Source: Blautia liquoris (GTDB taxonomy: Bacteria; Bacillota; Clostridia; Lachnospirales; Lachnospiraceae). From it: a DNA stretch of 64,000 nt. The stretch spans positions 930,001-994,000 of the forward strand of contig NZ_CP063304.1 of NCBI RefSeq assembly GCF_015159595.1, given 5' to 3'. A program made the position numbers and the translations under genes. Shown piece after piece: positions 33,228-41,877 of the stretch. How positions within the stretch are numbered: the stretch's first letter is position 1; the number at the start of each line of letters is the position of its first letter. The notes beneath the pieces were generated by a model. The model searched no databases, was not told the DNA's origin, and saw only the letters and a list, made by a program, of their open reading frames with translations.

Positions 33228-34112
33228 ATGATAAATGCAATTCAGGAGTTTATACAATATTTACATAACGTGAAAAAGGTTTCTCATAATACAGAAGTTT
33301 CCTACGAACGAGATTTGAGAAAAATGTTTGCCTGGCTGGATCAGCAGGGGATTGATTCAGCAGAAATGGTGACGAATACGAATCTGAACTCATATATGCT
33401 TTATCTGGAGAGGCAAAATCTGGCCGCTTCAACGGTTTCAAGGAGTGTGGCCACGATGCGGGCCTTTTTTCAATATCAGTTGAAGGAGAATCATATAAAG
33501 ACTGATCCAACGGAAGGCCTTAAGCCTCCGAAAGTGGAAAAAAAAGCTCCGGAAATTTTGACTGTAGAGGAAGTGGACTTGCTCCTTTCCCAGCCGGATA
33601 CCAACACCCCTAAAGGAGTTCGCGATAAGGCGATGCTGGAACTGTTATATGCAACCGGAATAAGGGTCAGTGAGTTGATTCATCTGAAGATGTCGGATGT
33701 CAATATGCGTCTGTGCTATATAACCTGCCAGGAGCACGACAGAGACAGAATTGTACCGTTTGGAAATACTGCAAAGCATGCAGTGGAAAATTACGTAAAA
33801 GAGGCAAGGGGAGTGCTCCTGGGTGCTCACAGTGAGGAATATCTCTTCGTGAACTGTTCAGGAAAACCGATCAGCCGTCAGGGCTTTTGGAAGGTATTAA
33901 AGGGTTATGTAGATAAAGCTGGGATTGTAGCAGACATTACACCGCATACTCTGAGGCATTCATTTGCCATTCATTTATTGCAGAATGGAGCGGATTTAAA
34001 AAGTGTTCAGGAAATGCTGGGTCATTCGGACATTTCCACCACACATATGTATCTGAATATGGGGATTTACAAGATGCGTGATGTATATACAAAAGCACAT
34101 CCACGCAAGTAG
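33228..34112 (+). CDS. xerD: Tyrosine recombinase XerD
   Basis: The 294-residue protein has the SAM-like N-terminal domain (FIQYLHNVKKVSHNTEVSYERD-type start, residues 5-26) and the catalytic domain with the full R-K-H-R-H-Y set: ATGIRVSEL, TPHTLRHSFAIHLL, LGHSDISTTHMYLN with Tyr near residue 277. The length is that of chromosomal XerD, which resolves chromosome dimers at dif with XerC. ATG at 33228 follows GAGGTG. Its location between spoIIM and an aroF gene, away from any island, argues for the housekeeping enzyme. Confidence 0.9.
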   Translation: MINAIQEFIQYLHNVKKVSHNTEVSYERDLRKMFAWLDQQGIDSAEMVTNTNLNSYMLYLERQNLAASTVSRSVATMRAFFQYQLKENHIKTDPTEGLKPPKVEKKAPEILTVEEVDLLLSQPDTNTPKGVRDKAMLELLYATGIRVSELIHLKMSDVNMRLCYITCQEHDRDRIVPFGNTAKHAVENYVKEARGVLLGAHSEEYLFVNCSGKPISRQGFWKVLKGYVDKAGIVADITPHTLRHSFAIHLLQNGADLKSVQEMLGHSDISTTHMYLNMGIYKMRDVYTKAHPRK

Positions 34113-34147
34113 AGTATTACAAGTACATGATAAAAGGAGATACGCTC

Positions 34148-35182
34148 ATGAGTTTTACATTTCTGGAAGAGCTTCCTTCACCGGAACAGATACGTGAGGA
34201 ACACCCTCTGACAAGCAGATCAGTCAAGATTAAGGAAGAAAGAGACAGAGAAATTGCCAGCGTAATTACCGGTGAGTCGGACAAGTTTCTAGTGATTATC
34301 GGACCATGTTCAGCAGATAATGAGGATTCAGTCTGTGATTATATCAGCCGTCTTGTTCCGGTACAGGAAAAAGTGAAGGATAAGCTGATTATCATACCAC
34401 GTATATATACGAATAAACCGCGAACTACAGGTCAGGGATACAAGGGGATTGTACACCAGCCGGATCCGGAAAAGGCACCAAACCTGCTTCAGGGACTTGT
34501 CGCTATGAGGAAGATTCTGATTCGGGCAATCGAGGAGAGCGGCCTTACGCCGGCGGACGAGATGCTCTACCCGTCAAACTGGAGTTATGTGTCCGATTTG
34601 CTCTCTTATGTGGCAGTAGGGGCACGTTCAGTGGAGAATCAGGAACACCGTCTCACAGTATCCGGGTTTGATGTACCGGCCGGTATGAAGAATCCGACCA
34701 GCGGTGATCTCTCTGTGATGCTGAATTCAGTGATTGCAGCACAAGGACACCATACATTCATATATCGTAACTGGGAAGTAAAAACAGATGGCAATCAGCT
34801 GGCACACACAATCCTCCGGGGTGCGGTGAATAAACATGGTAATGCAATTCCGAATTACCACTATGAGGATCTTCAGCTTCTTCTGCAGAAATATCAGCAG
34901 ACTAATCTGAAAAATCCGGCTGTGATTGTAGATACGAACCATTCGAATTCTGACAAACATTATGAGGAACAGATCCGGATCGCCAAAGAAGTTCTGCACA
35001 GCAGAGGACATTCCGCTGACATCAAAAAGCTTGTGAAAGGTCTCATGATTGAGAGCTATATAGAACCTGGGAATCAGAAGATAGGAAACGGGAATCATAT
35101 CTATGGCAAGTCCATCACAGATCCCTGCCTTTCCTGGGAAGATTCCGAGCGGCTGATATACGAAATTGCCGAAAATTGCTGA
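34148..35182 (+). CDS. aroF: 3-deoxy-7-phosphoheptulonate (DAHP) synthase, class I AroFGH type
   Basis: The 344-residue protein has the class I DAHP synthase motifs FLVIIGPCSADNEDS, IIIPRIYTNKPRTT, PSNWSYVSDLLSYVAVGARSVE (substrate and metal loop, described at residues 142-163) and the VIVDTNHSNSDK metal region. It condenses phosphoenolpyruvate with erythrose-4-phosphate to start aromatic amino acid synthesis. ATG at 34148 follows AAAAGGAGA. No attenuator was seen; it may be cotranscribed with xerD, 35 bases upstream. Confidence 0.93.
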   Translation: MSFTFLEELPSPEQIREEHPLTSRSVKIKEERDREIASVITGESDKFLVIIGPCSADNEDSVCDYISRLVPVQEKVKDKLIIIPRIYTNKPRTTGQGYKGIVHQPDPEKAPNLLQGLVAMRKILIRAIEESGLTPADEMLYPSNWSYVSDLLSYVAVGARSVENQEHRLTVSGFDVPAGMKNPTSGDLSVMLNSVIAAQGHHTFIYRNWEVKTDGNQLAHTILRGAVNKHGNAIPNYHYEDLQLLLQKYQQTNLKNPAVIVDTNHSNSDKHYEEQIRIAKEVLHSRGHSADIKKLVKGLMIESYIEPGNQKIGNGNHIYGKSITDPCLSWEDSERLIYEIAENC

Positions 35183-35204
35183 AATTTATAATACTTTAAT
35201 AAAG

Positions 35205-35238
35205 TGGACATAATTTGATCACATATTGTCGATATAAT
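35205..35238 (+). promoter_or_regulatory. Long-spaced promoter-like sequence after aroF
   Basis: TGGACA and TATAAT are separated by 22 bp, with TGTCGAT (6 of 7 to the 0A box) at 35227-35233. No protein gene follows on this strand before a terminator. Confidence 0.35.
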
Positions 35239-35244
35239 GTTTCT

Positions 35245-35337
35245 TGGATAGTTGATTAACCACTCACTATCTCCCCCCTCATTTTTAAGAGCGGACCAAT
35301 GCAGAGATGTTTTGGTACCGCTCTTTTGCTATATCAG
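35245..35337 (+). ncRNA. Candidate small RNA between aroF and sleL
   Basis: About 93 bases run from a TATAAT promoter to a terminator, with no ORF. A CTCCCCCCTC stretch (about 35272-35281), complementary to ribosome-site sequence, lies in a predicted unpaired region, followed by the terminator stem. Size, C-rich patch and 22-bp promoter spacing parallel the candidate at 24638-24730. It may be only the aroF trailer. Confidence 0.35.
35287..35337. terminator. Bidirectional terminator between aroF and the sleL 3' end
   Basis: AAGAGCGG pairs with CCGCTCTT, extended by ACCA/TGGT after a small bulge, with T-runs on both sides. Confidence 0.8.
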
Positions 35338-35350
35338 AATTCGTATATGC

Positions 35351-35776
35351 TTAAGTCTGGTTCACCAAATGATTGAGAAGCAGCCAGTTAGCACGGAACG
35401 GTCTCATGAGATTCCAGTATCCAATTCCAAAAAACAGATATTCGCCTGCAGTTTCATACTTTACTTTCATGCTTCTTACATCCTCGAACCATACCTCATG
35501 CTGCACTTGATCTATAACATACGTAAAGTGAGGCGATTGTGCCGTTTCATCAAAGAGAATATCGGCTCTGTTTCGAATTGCAAGTTCAATCGCTTCGACA
35601 TTACCGAGCACCCTTGCTCTGGATACGCCCCTTTCAAAGGGGAGTGTCCAGTCATATCCATAGTTTGGAATTCCCATATAGATCTTATATCTGGGGATTT
35701 CTTTCACTGCATAGTCAAGCACCTGTCTGACTTTGTCGATCGGAGCGACAGCCATAGGTGGTCCGTACGTATATCC
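35351..35776 (-). pseudogene. sleL: 3' part of a split LysM-GH18 spore cortex hydrolase (SleL/YaaH family)
   Basis: On the - strand this frame encodes the C-terminal end of a GH18 barrel. It begins at the element junction with GYTYGPPMAVAPIDKVRQVL and continues through YKIYMGIPNYGYDWTLPFER (residues near 310-330 of the restored protein) to the stop at 35351. As it stands it has no ribosome site or credible start, and an element-derived TGA precedes it. Joining it to the 5' part at 48543-49399 across the 8-bp repeat restores one uninterrupted frame of 424 codons plus stop. SleL degrades spore cortex fragments during germination. Confidence 0.88.
35769..35776. other. attL core repeat
   Basis: GTATATCC at the left junction. 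On its outer side the sleL reading continues as ...GYTYGPP. On its inner side lie the recombinase stop and an inverted pair ACCTAAG (35779-35785) and CTTAGGT (35802-35808) that could be arm sites for the recombinase. Confidence 0.8.
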
Positions 35777-35780
35777 TCAC

Positions 35781-37397
35781 CTAAGACATAAGTGATTCTG
35801 CCTTAGGTATTTTGGGATAGATGTCAAGAGTAAAGGCAGGGTTATTACGCTGCCCCTTTTTATTTGGAGTATTCTTATGGTATACGACTTTTATTAGTAT
35901 GCTTCTTAGCATATCATTCTTAATCTTTATGTCTTTGACAGACCAATAGGTACTTACGATATTTTTTACAGATGGTAAAAAGATTTCTTTCGATTCTTGC
36001 GCAGTCTGTGTAGATTTGTAGTCATCATTTAAAAATTGAATATCTTTTTCCATCAGACAAATCTGTTCTTTTAGTACACGGCTTCTCTCATTGAAGACAT
36101 CAATGGTATAGATACCCTTTTCCAGCAATGTATAGACATTGTTCTTTTGATCTCTCAGGTCTTTGAGTTTTTGGCTCGCCGTGGTCAAAGCTTTCTTCTT
36201 TAATTGAATTTCCTCATCAACAGGAAAAATATCCTGCTCACAGAGATCCCAATTTAGCGTATAGGCCTTTATCCATTCATTCAGAAATAGAATCAGTTTT
36301 TCTTCTACAAGATATAAGGGGCTGGAAATATTATCGCAGTATTTGTTCGGGCAGATGAGCGCATCGTACGGGGTATGTGAATTGGATCCAAGACGCGTCA
36401 TAAGATGCCCGCACTTTCCGCAATAAACGAAACCAGATAATGGATTCTTCAAGGATGCATTTATCTGCAGGGGTGTTTTTCTGTTCTTAGATCTTTGTTT
36501 TTGTACAGCTTCAAAAAGTGGTTCCGTAATTAGTGGCTCATGAAGTCCGTCCACGTAAATAGGATTATCGTTCTTTATCTCCACTTTTTTTATAGTTCCG
36601 TTTTTTATCACACGGACTGTTTTTTTATTTGACCATCGTATCTTACCCATATATACTGGATTGCGTAAAATATCGGCGATCGTTTCCCTAGACCAGTAAT
36701 CCCCCTTAGGGGGCGCTATATGCATGGAGTCTAGCTTTCTGGCGATGGAAGAAGACCCTGAATGCCTGTAGGTACCATTGCCTTGTAAAACCCCATTTTT
36801 GGACCATTGAAAGATCATACGCACAACATCCGCAGTATTCGGATCCGGTTCTAAGGTATAACCCTTGTCATTCTTAATTTTAACTTTGCGGTATCCGTAA
36901 GGGGCGACACTTCCCAGAAATTTTCCCTCTTTGGCAGATGCAATCCGTCCATTTTGAATGCGGCGATTAATTGTTTTATATTCACGGCGGGACATAAACA
37001 GTCCAAATTCAAAATATTCCTCGTCAAACTCATTATTTGGATCGTAAGTTTTTGTCGGGGTTATGATTTTTGTGTTTGAATACTTGAATGTTTCCGCTAT
37101 GATACCTTGATCCTTTGTATCACCACGAGCCAGACGTTCCACCTCTATGACAATTACACCTGTACAATAACCCTTCTCGATTTCTGCGAGCATGTTTTGT
37201 ATTTCTGGACGTTCCGATATAGTTTCTCCGGAGACAACTTCTTTATATATCTGTGTTACATGTAAGTTGTTCTTTTGGGCAAAGGCCAGTAAAATCTTTT
37301 TATGGCGGGATAGGGTTTCACCTTCACCATGCAATTCTGCTTCTCGATCTGCACGGCTTTTGCGTAAATACATAAAATATTCATTTTCGCTTTTCAT
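35781..37397 (-). CDS. Large serine recombinase (integrase/excisionase of the element)
   Basis: The 538-residue protein has an N-terminal resolvase domain (YFMYLRKSRADRE with the catalytic Ser at about residue 14, then IVIEVERLARGD), a recombinase domain (about 170-270, APYGYRK onward), a zinc ribbon with CGKCGHLM and CPNKYC (about 325-355), and a C-terminal coiled-coil segment (about 390-480). This is the layout of phage integrases and of SpoIVCA-type recombinases that excise sigma-factor intervening elements. ATG at 37397 follows AAAGGAA. It is transcribed toward attL and ends 5 bp from the core. Confidence 0.95.
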   Translation of the reverse strand: MKSENEYFMYLRKSRADREAELHGEGETLSRHKKILLAFAQKNNLHVTQIYKEVVSGETISERPEIQNMLAEIEKGYCTGVIVIEVERLARGDTKDQGIIAETFKYSNTKIITPTKTYDPNNEFDEEYFEFGLFMSRREYKTINRRIQNGRIASAKEGKFLGSVAPYGYRKVKIKNDKGYTLEPDPNTADVVRMIFQWSKNGVLQGNGTYRHSGSSSIARKLDSMHIAPPKGDYWSRETIADILRNPVYMGKIRWSNKKTVRVIKNGTIKKVEIKNDNPIYVDGLHEPLITEPLFEAVQKQRSKNRKTPLQINASLKNPLSGFVYCGKCGHLMTRLGSNSHTPYDALICPNKYCDNISSPLYLVEEKLILFLNEWIKAYTLNWDLCEQDIFPVDEEIQLKKKALTTASQKLKDLRDQKNNVYTLLEKGIYTIDVFNERSRVLKEQICLMEKDIQFLNDDYKSTQTAQESKEIFLPSVKNIVSTYWSVKDIKIKNDMLRSILIKVVYHKNTPNKKGQRNNPAFTLDIYPKIPKAESLMS

Positions 37398-37573
37398 GTA
37401 TTTCCTTTCTTGGATCGAAACAAATGAAAAAACATTTCATTAATTTATATATTCTTTGACATGGAATTTGATGATTTTTGGAAAACAAATTGTTTGACAT
37501 CAAGAATAATTTTGTTTGAGATAGACAAAGTGTAGTTTAGCATTTTCAGAATTACCGCCTCGTCTTATAAATT

Positions 37574-37588
37574 CGTACAATCTGTACG
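37574..37588. promoter_or_regulatory. Perfect dyad in the recombinase/small-ORF divergent region
   Basis: CGTACA-ATC-TGTACG is a perfect 6-bp inverted repeat with a 3-base spacer, 39 bp before the small ORF and just after a TATAAA -10-like box (37566-37571). It is a likely operator. The divergent region 37398-37626 also holds TTTGACAT twice (37455 and 37493). Confidence 0.5.
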
Positions 37589-37626
37589 GACATAGAATAA
37601 AGTAATAGCTGAAAGGTGGTTTTGTA

Positions 37627-37788
37627 ATGCTGACAGAAACCGTAAAGAATGGAGCCGCTGTTGCAAAGTTCTATGATGACTATTGCAGGGACACCACGAA
37701 AGAAGAGATTTATGCAATCTTAAAGTACATGGCTCAAATTACATATCCGGAGATGCTGCGCTGTTATATGGGCGAAAAAATTGATTGA
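37627..37788 (+). CDS. Small protein, candidate recombination directionality factor
   Basis: This 53-residue ORF has an AAAGGTGG site 9 bases before its ATG and is followed by a strong terminator, so it is very likely expressed. It is mostly helical and rich in charged and aromatic residues (AKFYDDYCRD, EEIYAILKYMAQ). It lies divergently beside the serine recombinase with an operator-like dyad between. Small accessory proteins in this position often set the direction of serine integrases. That function is inferred from position and size only; no family is recognised. Confidence 0.7.
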   Translation: MLTETVKNGAAVAKFYDDYCRDTTKEEIYAILKYMAQITYPEMLRCYMGEKID

Positions 37789-37820
37789 CAAATGCTATGA
37801 GGAACGATTATCTGTTGTGG

Positions 37821-37853
37821 CCGGACTGTCTGTTACGAGACAGTTCGGTTTCT
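37821..37853 (+). terminator. Terminator of the small element ORF
   Basis: CCGGACTGTCT and AGACAGTTCGG form an 11-bp stem with one G-U and a 6-base loop, followed by TTTCT. Confidence 0.75.
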
Positions 37854-37900
37854 GACGTTTTATGTATGTTTCTTATATCCCATAGCTAAAGCAAGGGGGG

Positions 37901-38524
37901 TTACGACACATGCTGATAATAAAATACCGCTAATTGCGTGCGGTCTCTCAACTGAAGCTTATCGAGTATGGAACTTAAGTAATTCCGCACAGTACCCTGG
38001 CTCAGATAAAGTGTATCCGCAATTTCTTTGTTGCTATACCCCTCTGCAATTAAAGTAATAATATCCAACTCTCGTCCATGAATGTCATATCTGGTATAAT
38101 CAAAACTTGCATGATTATGAAGAAGGTTTGGTATCTTCTCTGTAATCTCACTTCCAAAGACGGTCTGACCGTTGCAGACAGCTTCAAGGGCAGGGAGCAG
38201 ACTCGGATAATCTTGCTTTAACAGATAACCTTTCGCTCCGAGTTTTAGTGCTTTTACTATGTATTCATCGTCGGAAAATGTAGTGAGCAGCAGGATTTTT
38301 GCTCCAGGAAATTCGGAAAGAATTTTAGCTGATGCCTCCAGCCCATCCATCCCCTTCATGCGGATGTCCATAAGCAGGATGTCCGGACGATGTTTTCTAA
38401 AAAGCGTGATCGCTTCCTGCCCGGTGGTTCCGATTGCCAGTATGTGAAAATCTTCATTTGTTTCCAATATAATTTTTAAAGCCTGTGTAACCAGACAATC
38501 ATCATCGATTAGTATAAGCCTCAT
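37901..38524 (-). CDS. NarL/LuxR-type response regulator
   Basis: The 207-residue protein has a receiver domain (LILIDDDCLV acidic pocket, phospho-acceptor Asp in DILLMDIRMKG at about residue 55, Lys near 104) and a LuxR-type helix-turn-helix (about 142-205, EGYSNKEIADTLYLSQGTVRN-type, residues 157-177). It should bind DNA when phosphorylated by the adjacent kinase gene, 4 bp upstream in the same transcript. Probable target is the divergent ABC exporter promoter region at 39706-39769. Confidence 0.93.
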   Translation of the reverse strand: MRLILIDDDCLVTQALKIILETNEDFHILAIGTTGQEAITLFRKHRPDILLMDIRMKGMDGLEASAKILSEFPGAKILLLTTFSDDEYIVKALKLGAKGYLLKQDYPSLLPALEAVCNGQTVFGSEITEKIPNLLHNHASFDYTRYDIHGRELDIITLIAEGYSNKEIADTLYLSQGTVRNYLSSILDKLQLRDRTQLAVFYYQHVS

Positions 38525-38528
38525 ATGG

Positions 38529-39608
38529 TTATCGTCTCCTGTCTTTATACGTTTTCGGAATTGTTATAAAAAGTTTAAATCCATGTTCCCGGAGGATTTG
38601 CATATGTCCCTGTAGTGCTTCAACTCGATCTCTCATATTTAAAATGCCGATACCCGTCGATGCAGCCGTACTTTCTTTTGTTCCATTGTCATGGATGGAG
38701 ATCTGGTAGAGGCCCGGGTGTTCTCTCATAGTGATGTGTACCCGGGTGGCGTTGCTGTGCCGGGCGACATTCGTCAAAGCCTCTTTTGTAATGCTGATAA
38801 AACTATATTTGATTTCTTTTGGAACATCAAGTCCCATATCATATTCAAGTTCTACCGGGGCAAATGTAAACTCACTGATCAGACTTTTTATTACCTCACT
38901 TAAGTCTATGGATTCATCATGCAAATCATGTACGCTGCTTCGGATACTGTCCATAGCGGTATTCAACGACTGCTCGAAAGTATCCAGAAGAGGAGAAAGC
39001 CCTTCTTGTTTGTTTACAGTCTTTACTGCGCCGAGTGTGAGGATGGATCTGGTCAGCATATGCCCCACATTATCATGGATTTCCCTTGCTATGCGGTTAC
39101 GCTCCCGCAGGGTGGCAGTATAAACCTCGTAATCCTGCTTCTCCAGAAGCGTTTTATTTCTATGATCGAGCAATAGATTAAGCTCTGTGGAATCGTCGCG
39201 GGTTTGTCTGAATTTTGCCTTTAATGCCTGATATTCGGTGGTCTTCTTCTGAAGTACAAAGGAAAGAAGCAGTCCGAATAAAATGAGAAAGAAAACTTCG
39301 TTCGACTTTCCGTACAAATGCCAGCAAAGCCCAAGGAGACTAACTACGATTGGAACATAAAGTTCATACTGCAGCATGTGGTACAGAAAAACAGGAATAA
39401 AGATGTAAAGAGAAGGAAAAAACAGTGCCAGAAAAGTATAAAGAGCAGCGGCAGCGAAACTGTATTGCTTTTTGCCGATACAATATATGGAAGAAGTAAA
39501 AATAACGGTGAGCAAAAAAGCTGCAATAAAAGAAGTATCCACCGGAATGAACAATACCAAGAGAAAACAGTAGATGATTAAAACAGCATAATCTATGGCG
39601 CGATGCAT
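38529..39608 (-). CDS. Membrane sensor histidine kinase (HisKA_3 type)
   Basis: The 359-residue protein has five or six closely spaced N-terminal transmembrane helices (about 5-120), a short coiled coil, the HisKA_3 phospho-acceptor region ERNRIAREIHDNVGHMLT (His near 190) and an HATPase_c domain (ALTNVARHSNATR N-box, GTGIGILNMRDR glycine box). With almost no external loop, it resembles intramembrane-sensing kinases that respond to cell-envelope stress or peptide antibiotics. ATG at 39608 is preferred over 39644 because AGGGGGA precedes it. It forms a pair with the downstream regulator. Confidence 0.9.
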   Translation of the reverse strand: MHRAIDYAVLIIYCFLLVLFIPVDTSFIAAFLLTVIFTSSIYCIGKKQYSFAAAALYTFLALFFPSLYIFIPVFLYHMLQYELYVPIVVSLLGLCWHLYGKSNEVFFLILFGLLLSFVLQKKTTEYQALKAKFRQTRDDSTELNLLLDHRNKTLLEKQDYEVYTATLRERNRIAREIHDNVGHMLTRSILTLGAVKTVNKQEGLSPLLDTFEQSLNTAMDSIRSSVHDLHDESIDLSEVIKSLISEFTFAPVELEYDMGLDVPKEIKYSFISITKEALTNVARHSNATRVHITMREHPGLYQISIHDNGTKESTAASTGIGILNMRDRVEALQGHMQILREHGFKLFITIPKTYKDRRR

Positions 39609-39664
39609 AAAGAATCCCCCTGCTTTTATAAACATAAAACGCATATCCTTTGAACCCTGGTATC

Positions 39665-39693
39665 ATTATAAGGGGTGTCCGGGAATTAGTAAA
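39665..39693 (-). promoter_or_regulatory. SigA-type promoter of the NarL-type two-component operon
   Basis: On the - strand TTTACT and a perfect TATAAT are separated by 17 bp. Confidence 0.65.
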
Positions 39694-39705
39694 GTAATAT
39701 ACAGA

Positions 39706-39717
39706 TGACATTTGTCA
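39706..39717. promoter_or_regulatory. Dyad between divergent promoters
   Basis: TGACA-TT-TGTCA lies 13 bp upstream of the kinase promoter -35 and 24 bp upstream of the exporter promoter -35. It is well placed as a shared binding site for the NarL-type regulator. Confidence 0.45.
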
Positions 39718-39740
39718 CAATATATTCTGACACCGCTCAC

Positions 39741-39769
39741 TTAACTTCTGATGCAGGTTCGATTATAAT
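39741..39769 (+). promoter_or_regulatory. SigA-type promoter of the first ABC exporter operon
   Basis: TTAACT and TATAAT are separated by 17 bp, about 40 bp before the ATPase gene. Confidence 0.6.
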
Positions 39770-39807
39770 TAAGAAAAATCTGAAACATGATATTCAAGGA
39801 GAAAAAT

Positions 39808-40737
39808 ATGATAAAAATAGAAAATCTGGTAAAAAGATATGGAGATTTACTGGCTTTGGATCATCTGAACCTGGAAATTGACGAAGGAGAGATTTTCGGG
39901 CTTCTGGGGCCGAATGGTTCCGGAAAATCCACGGCCATCGGCTGTCTTCTTTCTCTGCTGAAATACGATAAAGGAAATATCGAAATCTTTGGCAGGAAGA
40001 TGACGCCGGATAACTATGAGGTAAAACGGCAGATCGGAGTAATTCTTCAGAATGTGGCAGTATTTGACGAACTGACGGTATATGAAAACATAGATTATTT
40101 CTGCGGCTTATATGTTAAGGAGCGTGATAAGAAAAAGCAATATGTGCAGGAAGCGATTGCATTCGTGGGTTTGGAAAATTATGAGAAGATGCGTCCCAAA
40201 AAACTATCGGGAGGGCTTTTGCGTAGATTAAATATTGCGTGTGGAATCGCACATAAACCCAGGCTGATTATCATGGATGAGCCAACAGTTGCTGTAGATC
40301 CCCAAAGCCGCAATAAAATTCTCGAGGGTATTCAGGAATTGAATAAACAGGGTTCTACGATTATCTATACTACACATTATATGGAGGAGGCAGAACAAAT
40401 CTGCAGCAGAATCGCGATTATGGACCATGGAAGAAGTATTGCCATAGGAACGAAAGAGGAGCTGAAGAAGATGATTAAGACCGGAGAAGCCATCACCATA
40501 GAGAATATTCAACTGGAGCAATCTCAGGTGTCGGATATAAGAGCAATCCGACATGTATTTCAGGTTGAATATAAAGAGGATGTTTTGACTGTCCGCTGCA
40601 GTGAGGCAAGACACAACCTGGTACGGATTCTGAATTATATGCAGGAGCAAGAAATCCCCTTTGGGCAGGTTTCTTCTCAGTTACCGACACTGAATGATGT
40701 TTTTCTGGAAATCACGGGAAAGCAGTTAAGAGATTAG
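39808..40737 (+). CDS. ABC transporter ATPase (ABC-2 exporter family)
   Basis: The 309-residue protein has Walker A GPNGSGKSTA (about residue 37), the signature LSGGLLRRLNIA, Walker B LIIMDEPTVAVDP and a C-terminal extension typical of drug or lantibiotic exporter ATPases (DrrA/CcmA type). It energises the two permeases encoded directly downstream. AAGGAG precedes the ATG at 39808. The substrate is unknown, but the divergent membrane kinase suggests an antimicrobial compound. Confidence 0.93.
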   Translation: MIKIENLVKRYGDLLALDHLNLEIDEGEIFGLLGPNGSGKSTAIGCLLSLLKYDKGNIEIFGRKMTPDNYEVKRQIGVILQNVAVFDELTVYENIDYFCGLYVKERDKKKQYVQEAIAFVGLENYEKMRPKKLSGGLLRRLNIACGIAHKPRLIIMDEPTVAVDPQSRNKILEGIQELNKQGSTIIYTTHYMEEAEQICSRIAIMDHGRSIAIGTKEELKKMIKTGEAITIENIQLEQSQVSDIRAIRHVFQVEYKEDVLTVRCSEARHNLVRILNYMQEQEIPFGQVSSQLPTLNDVFLEITGKQLRD

Positions 40738-40746
40738 GGGGGAGAT

Positions 40747-41877
40747 ATGCTGCATTTATTAAAATATAGATTTAAATCCAGCTTAAGAAATGGATCCAGT
40801 ATGTTCTGGGCTCTTTTATTCCCGATTATTCTGGGAACTCTGTTTTACTTTACAATCGGAAAGATGGATGAAGCGGATTTCTCTACGATCCCGGTGGCAG
40901 TGGTTGTGGGAGAAGTGAGTCAGGAAGCAGACAACTTTCAACACTTTCTGCAGGAAATAGAAGAAAGTGATTCTGATATCATACAGGTTCAATACATGAC
41001 AGAGGATGTGGCGGCGAAAGCACTGGAAGAAAAAGAGGTAAAGGGGATCTTTTATACAGAGGATCAGATAAGTCTGACCGTTGCCGCAAAAGGGATAGAA
41101 GAGAGCATCCTGGAATCGCTTCTAAACAGTTATGTAGATTCTGCCAAAATGATGACGCAGATAGGGCAGATACATCCGGAGGGTATGAATGCTGCAATTT
41201 CCAGCATGAGCAATTATCAGAATCTGGTGCAAAGCGTATCCCTGAAAGGAAAGACCATTGATGGAAATGTTCAGTATTTTTATGCGCTTATTGCGATGGC
41301 ATGTATGTACGGCTGTTTTCTTGGGTTTGATGCGGCTCTCGGTCTGCAGGCCAACTTAACCCCACTGGCGGCAAGGCGGTGCATTACGCCTACACACAAA
41401 TTAAAAATCATTGCTTCCGATATGTTTGGAATATTTATCATTCATTTTGTGAATGTGAGTATCCTGGTTCTTTACCTGAGATTTATTCTGGGAATCGGAT
41501 TTGACGGAGAGATGGGTAAGATGCTGCTTGTATCCGGTATAGGCAGTATGATTGGTGTGTCTTTGGGAATCCTGGTCGGAAGTGCAGGAAGAATTACGGA
41601 AAATCTCAAAGTCGGTATTATGCTGGGAGTTTCCATGACATGCGGCTTCTTGTCAGGTCTGATGGTTGGAGGGATGAAGGATATTGTGGAAAAACATGCC
41701 CCCCTTTTGAATCGGGTGAATCCGGCGGCATTGATTACAGACGCATTCTATTGTATCAATGTATATGATAATCCTAGGCGGTTTTACAGAGATCTTGGTA
41801 CACTGGCAGTCCTTGGCATATTGATGCTTGCAGGAGCCTACCTGATTGTCAGAAAGGAGTGCTATGAGAGTGTTTAA
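40747..41877 (+). CDS. ABC-2 type exporter permease (subunit 1)
   Basis: The 376-residue protein has the ABC-2 layout: one transmembrane helix near 20-40, a large extracytoplasmic domain (about 45-165), then five helices (about 178-365). It forms the exporter with the upstream ATPase and the downstream permease, which it overlaps by 14 bases. A GGGGGAG site precedes the ATG. Confidence 0.88.
   Translation: MLHLLKYRFKSSLRNGSSMFWALLFPIILGTLFYFTIGKMDEADFSTIPVAVVVGEVSQEADNFQHFLQEIEESDSDIIQVQYMTEDVAAKALEEKEVKGIFYTEDQISLTVAAKGIEESILESLLNSYVDSAKMMTQIGQIHPEGMNAAISSMSNYQNLVQSVSLKGKTIDGNVQYFYALIAMACMYGCFLGFDAALGLQANLTPLAARRCITPTHKLKIIASDMFGIFIIHFVNVSILVLYLRFILGIGFDGEMGKMLLVSGIGSMIGVSLGILVGSAGRITENLKVGIMLGVSMTCGFLSGLMVGGMKDIVEKHAPLLNRVNPAALITDAFYCINVYDNPRRFYRDLGTLAVLGILMLAGAYLIVRKECYESV

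Noticed and set aside
33228-34112. XerD considered as a mobile-element integrase
   Set aside because: Its length, spoIIM/aroF context and lack of flanking repeats fit the housekeeping chromosome-dimer recombinase.
35252-35791. 179-codon + strand open frame
   Set aside because: It lies antisense to the sleL 3' part and recombinase end, has no ribosome site, and the - strand frame has clear GH18 homology.
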